Positions 62,807-64,000 of a stretch of DNA of 64,000 nucleotides are shown here, one piece after another. Made by a program: the position numbers and the translations under genes. Every line of letters starts with the position of its first letter. Position 1 is the stretch's first letter. Under the pieces are notes generated by a model. That model had not been told where the DNA came from. It saw only the letters and a program-made list of their open reading frames with translations, and did no database searches. This DNA is from Lactobacillus sp. CBA3605 (GTDB lineage: Bacteria > Bacillota > Bacilli > Lactobacillales > Lactobacillaceae). The stretch lies in contig NZ_CP027190.1 in the NCBI RefSeq assembly GCF_002970915.1, forward strand, positions 1,860,001 to 1,924,000, in the 5' to 3' direction.

Positions 62807-64000
62807 ATGGCCAACATTTTAAAACGCTGGGTTGAAAGCGACAAGCGCGTCATTCGGCGTCTTGACAAAATAGCGAATCAAGTTGAAACTTACGCTGACG
62901 AATATGCCAAGCTGAGTGATACCGACTTACAAGCTAAGACACCGGAATTTCGTGAACGATACAAGGAGGGCGAATCACTTGATGATTTACTCCCGGAAGC
63001 ATTCGCTACCGCCCGTGAAGGCGCTAAACGAGTGCTTGGGTTATATCCGTTCCACGTACAGATCTTAGGTGGTATTGTGTTACATCAAGGTGATATTGCC
63101 GAAATGAAGACTGGTGAAGGGAAGACCTTAACGGCCACCATGCCAGTTTATTTGAATGCAATTTCTGGCGACGGTGTGCACGTGGTCACGGTTAATGAAT
63201 ACTTATCAGCCCGTGATGCAACTGAAATGGGTGAACTTTACAATTGGTTAGGGATGAGTGTGGGCATTAATGGTGCTGACAAGTCGCCGGAAGAAAAGCG
63301 TGCTGCTTATAATTCGGATATCACTTATTCAACCAATGGTGAAATTGGATTTGATTATTTACGTGATAACATGGTGGTTTATCGTGAAGACATGGTGCAA
63401 CGACCATTGAATTTTGCGATTATCGATGAAGTTGATTCAATTTTAATTGATGAAGCTCGGACACCTTTAATTATTTCAGGACAGTCTGAAGGCACCACTG
63501 GCATGTATAAGCGTGCTGACCGCTTTGCGAAGACCTTAACCAAGGAAACTGATTATAAAGTTGATTTGGAATCTAAAACGGTCGCTTTGTTGGATGATGG
63601 GATTCGAAAGGCTGAGAAGTATTTCGGCCTGAAAAACCTTTATGATACTGATAATACGGCGTTAAATCACTACTTAGATGAAGCCTTACGGGCCAACTAT
63701 ATCATGTTGAAAGATAAAGATTACGTGATTCAGGACGGTCAAGCTATGATCGTGGATTCCTTTACGGGTCGGATTATGGATGGCCGGCGTTTCTCAGATG
63801 GCTTACATCAAGCGATTGAAGCCAAAGAACACGTTGAAATTCAAGAAGAAACTAAAACGATGGCCAACATCACCTATCAAAACTTGTTCCGGATGTATAA
63901 AAAGCTTTCTGGGATGACTGGGACGGCTAAAACAGAACAAGAAGAATTCCGTGAAATTTATAATATGGAAGTTATTAGTATTCCAACGAACCGACCAATG
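62807..64000 (+). CDS. secA: Preprotein translocase ATPase SecA, first 398 codons
   Basis: Open to the window edge. The N-terminus [14 protein letters not shown] is followed by the DEAD motor: Walker [11 protein letters not shown], Walker [18 protein letters not shown], and [16 protein letters not shown]. The preprotein-binding domain begins near residue 225, and [14 protein letters not shown] is present at the end of the visible part. It drives export through SecYEG. The ATG at 62807 follows GGAGAGGA; the 3' half is outside the window. Confidence 0.98.
   Translation, partial: MANILKRWVESDKRVIRRLDKIANQVETYADEYAKLSDTDLQAKTPEFRERYKEGESLDDLLPEAFATAREGAKRVLGLYPFHVQILGGIVLHQGDIAEMKTGEGKTLTATMPVYLNAISGDGVHVVTVNEYLSARDATEMGELYNWLGMSVGINGADKSPEEKRAAYNSDITYSTNGEIGFDYLRDNMVVYREDMVQRPLNFAIIDEVDSILIDEARTPLIISGQSEGTTGMYKRADRFAKTLTKETDYKVDLESKTVALLDDGIRKAEKYFGLKNLYDTDNTALNHYLDEALRANYIMLKDKDYVIQDGQAMIVDSFTGRIMDGRRFSDGLHQAIEAKEHVEIQEETKTMANITYQNLFRMYKKLSGMTGTAKTEQEEFREIYNMEVISIPTNRPM

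Overview
The window looks like core chromosome of a low-to-moderate-GC Gram-positive bacterium of the order Lactobacillales, most likely Lactiplantibacillus (the L. plantarum group). Reasons: strong AGGAGG-type ribosome binding sites with frequent GTG/TTG starts, a Cys T-box, a short SRP RNA without an Alu domain, class Ib ribonucleotide reductase, PepC, MprF, CIRCE-controlled groESL, a Rex regulator, and Firmicutes gene order such as tsaB-rimI-tsaD-ABC-F-rex-groESL and gltX-cysS-mrnC-rlmB-rae1-sigH-rpmG-secE-nusG-rplK-rplA-rplJ-rplL. The species call is an inference. I see no prophage, insertion sequence, CRISPR array, tRNA or rRNA gene.

Layout. 1-5.1 kb: the start of an LCP cell-wall protein (minus), two small-molecule transporters, a phosphoglycerate mutase and a glutathione-reductase-like flavoenzyme. 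5.1-7.7 kb (minus): pepC, rpiA and a small acetyltransferase. 7.7-21.3 kb (plus): dut, radA, a PIN/TRAM protein, gltX, the T-box and cysS, three RNA-processing genes in tight overlap, sigH, rpmG-secE, nusG with a lipase-like gene, and the rplKA and rplJL ribosomal units with their leaders. 21.3-23 kb (minus): an EndA-like nuclease with a lipoprotein. 23.3-31.6 kb: mprF, a LOG protein, nrdHEF (minus) with two NrdR-like boxes, then a methyltransferase and tadA. 31.6-39.1 kb: SRP RNA, dnaX-ybaB-recR, and a tmk-darA-holB-yabA-rsmI-thioesterase operon. 39.2-45.8 kb: galE and a six-gene phosphonate operon, phnDCEE-phnX-phnW (minus). 46-54.6 kb: tsaB-rimI-GNAT-tsaD, an ABC-F protein (minus), rex, a CPBP protease (minus), groES-groEL. 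54.7-64 kb: kimA-like K+ importer, tagO, an orphan pstS, YigZ (minus), comFA-comFC, hpf and the first 398 codons of secA.

How the parts work together. Much of the window is translation and replication housekeeping. The phosphonate operon imports and breaks down 2-aminoethylphosphonate to acetaldehyde and phosphate. Its promoter and the pstS promoter share the same unusual layout: TTTACA-like hexamers repeated every 11 bp, the last one 9 nt before the -10. This fits joint control by PhoP, so both loci are probably a phosphate-starvation response. DarA (c-di-AMP receptor) and KimA (a K+ importer family controlled by c-di-AMP elsewhere) both occur here. SigH, ComFA/ComFC and an EndA-like nuclease are all present, so several parts of a DNA-uptake pathway are encoded.

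I found no clearly new multi-gene system. The most interesting signals are the shared phosphate-type promoter layout, a structured sigH leader with a TTG start, a promoter immediately followed by a terminator before nusG, the lipoprotein-nuclease pair, and a flavin disulfide reductase lacking its usual C-terminal catalytic His.
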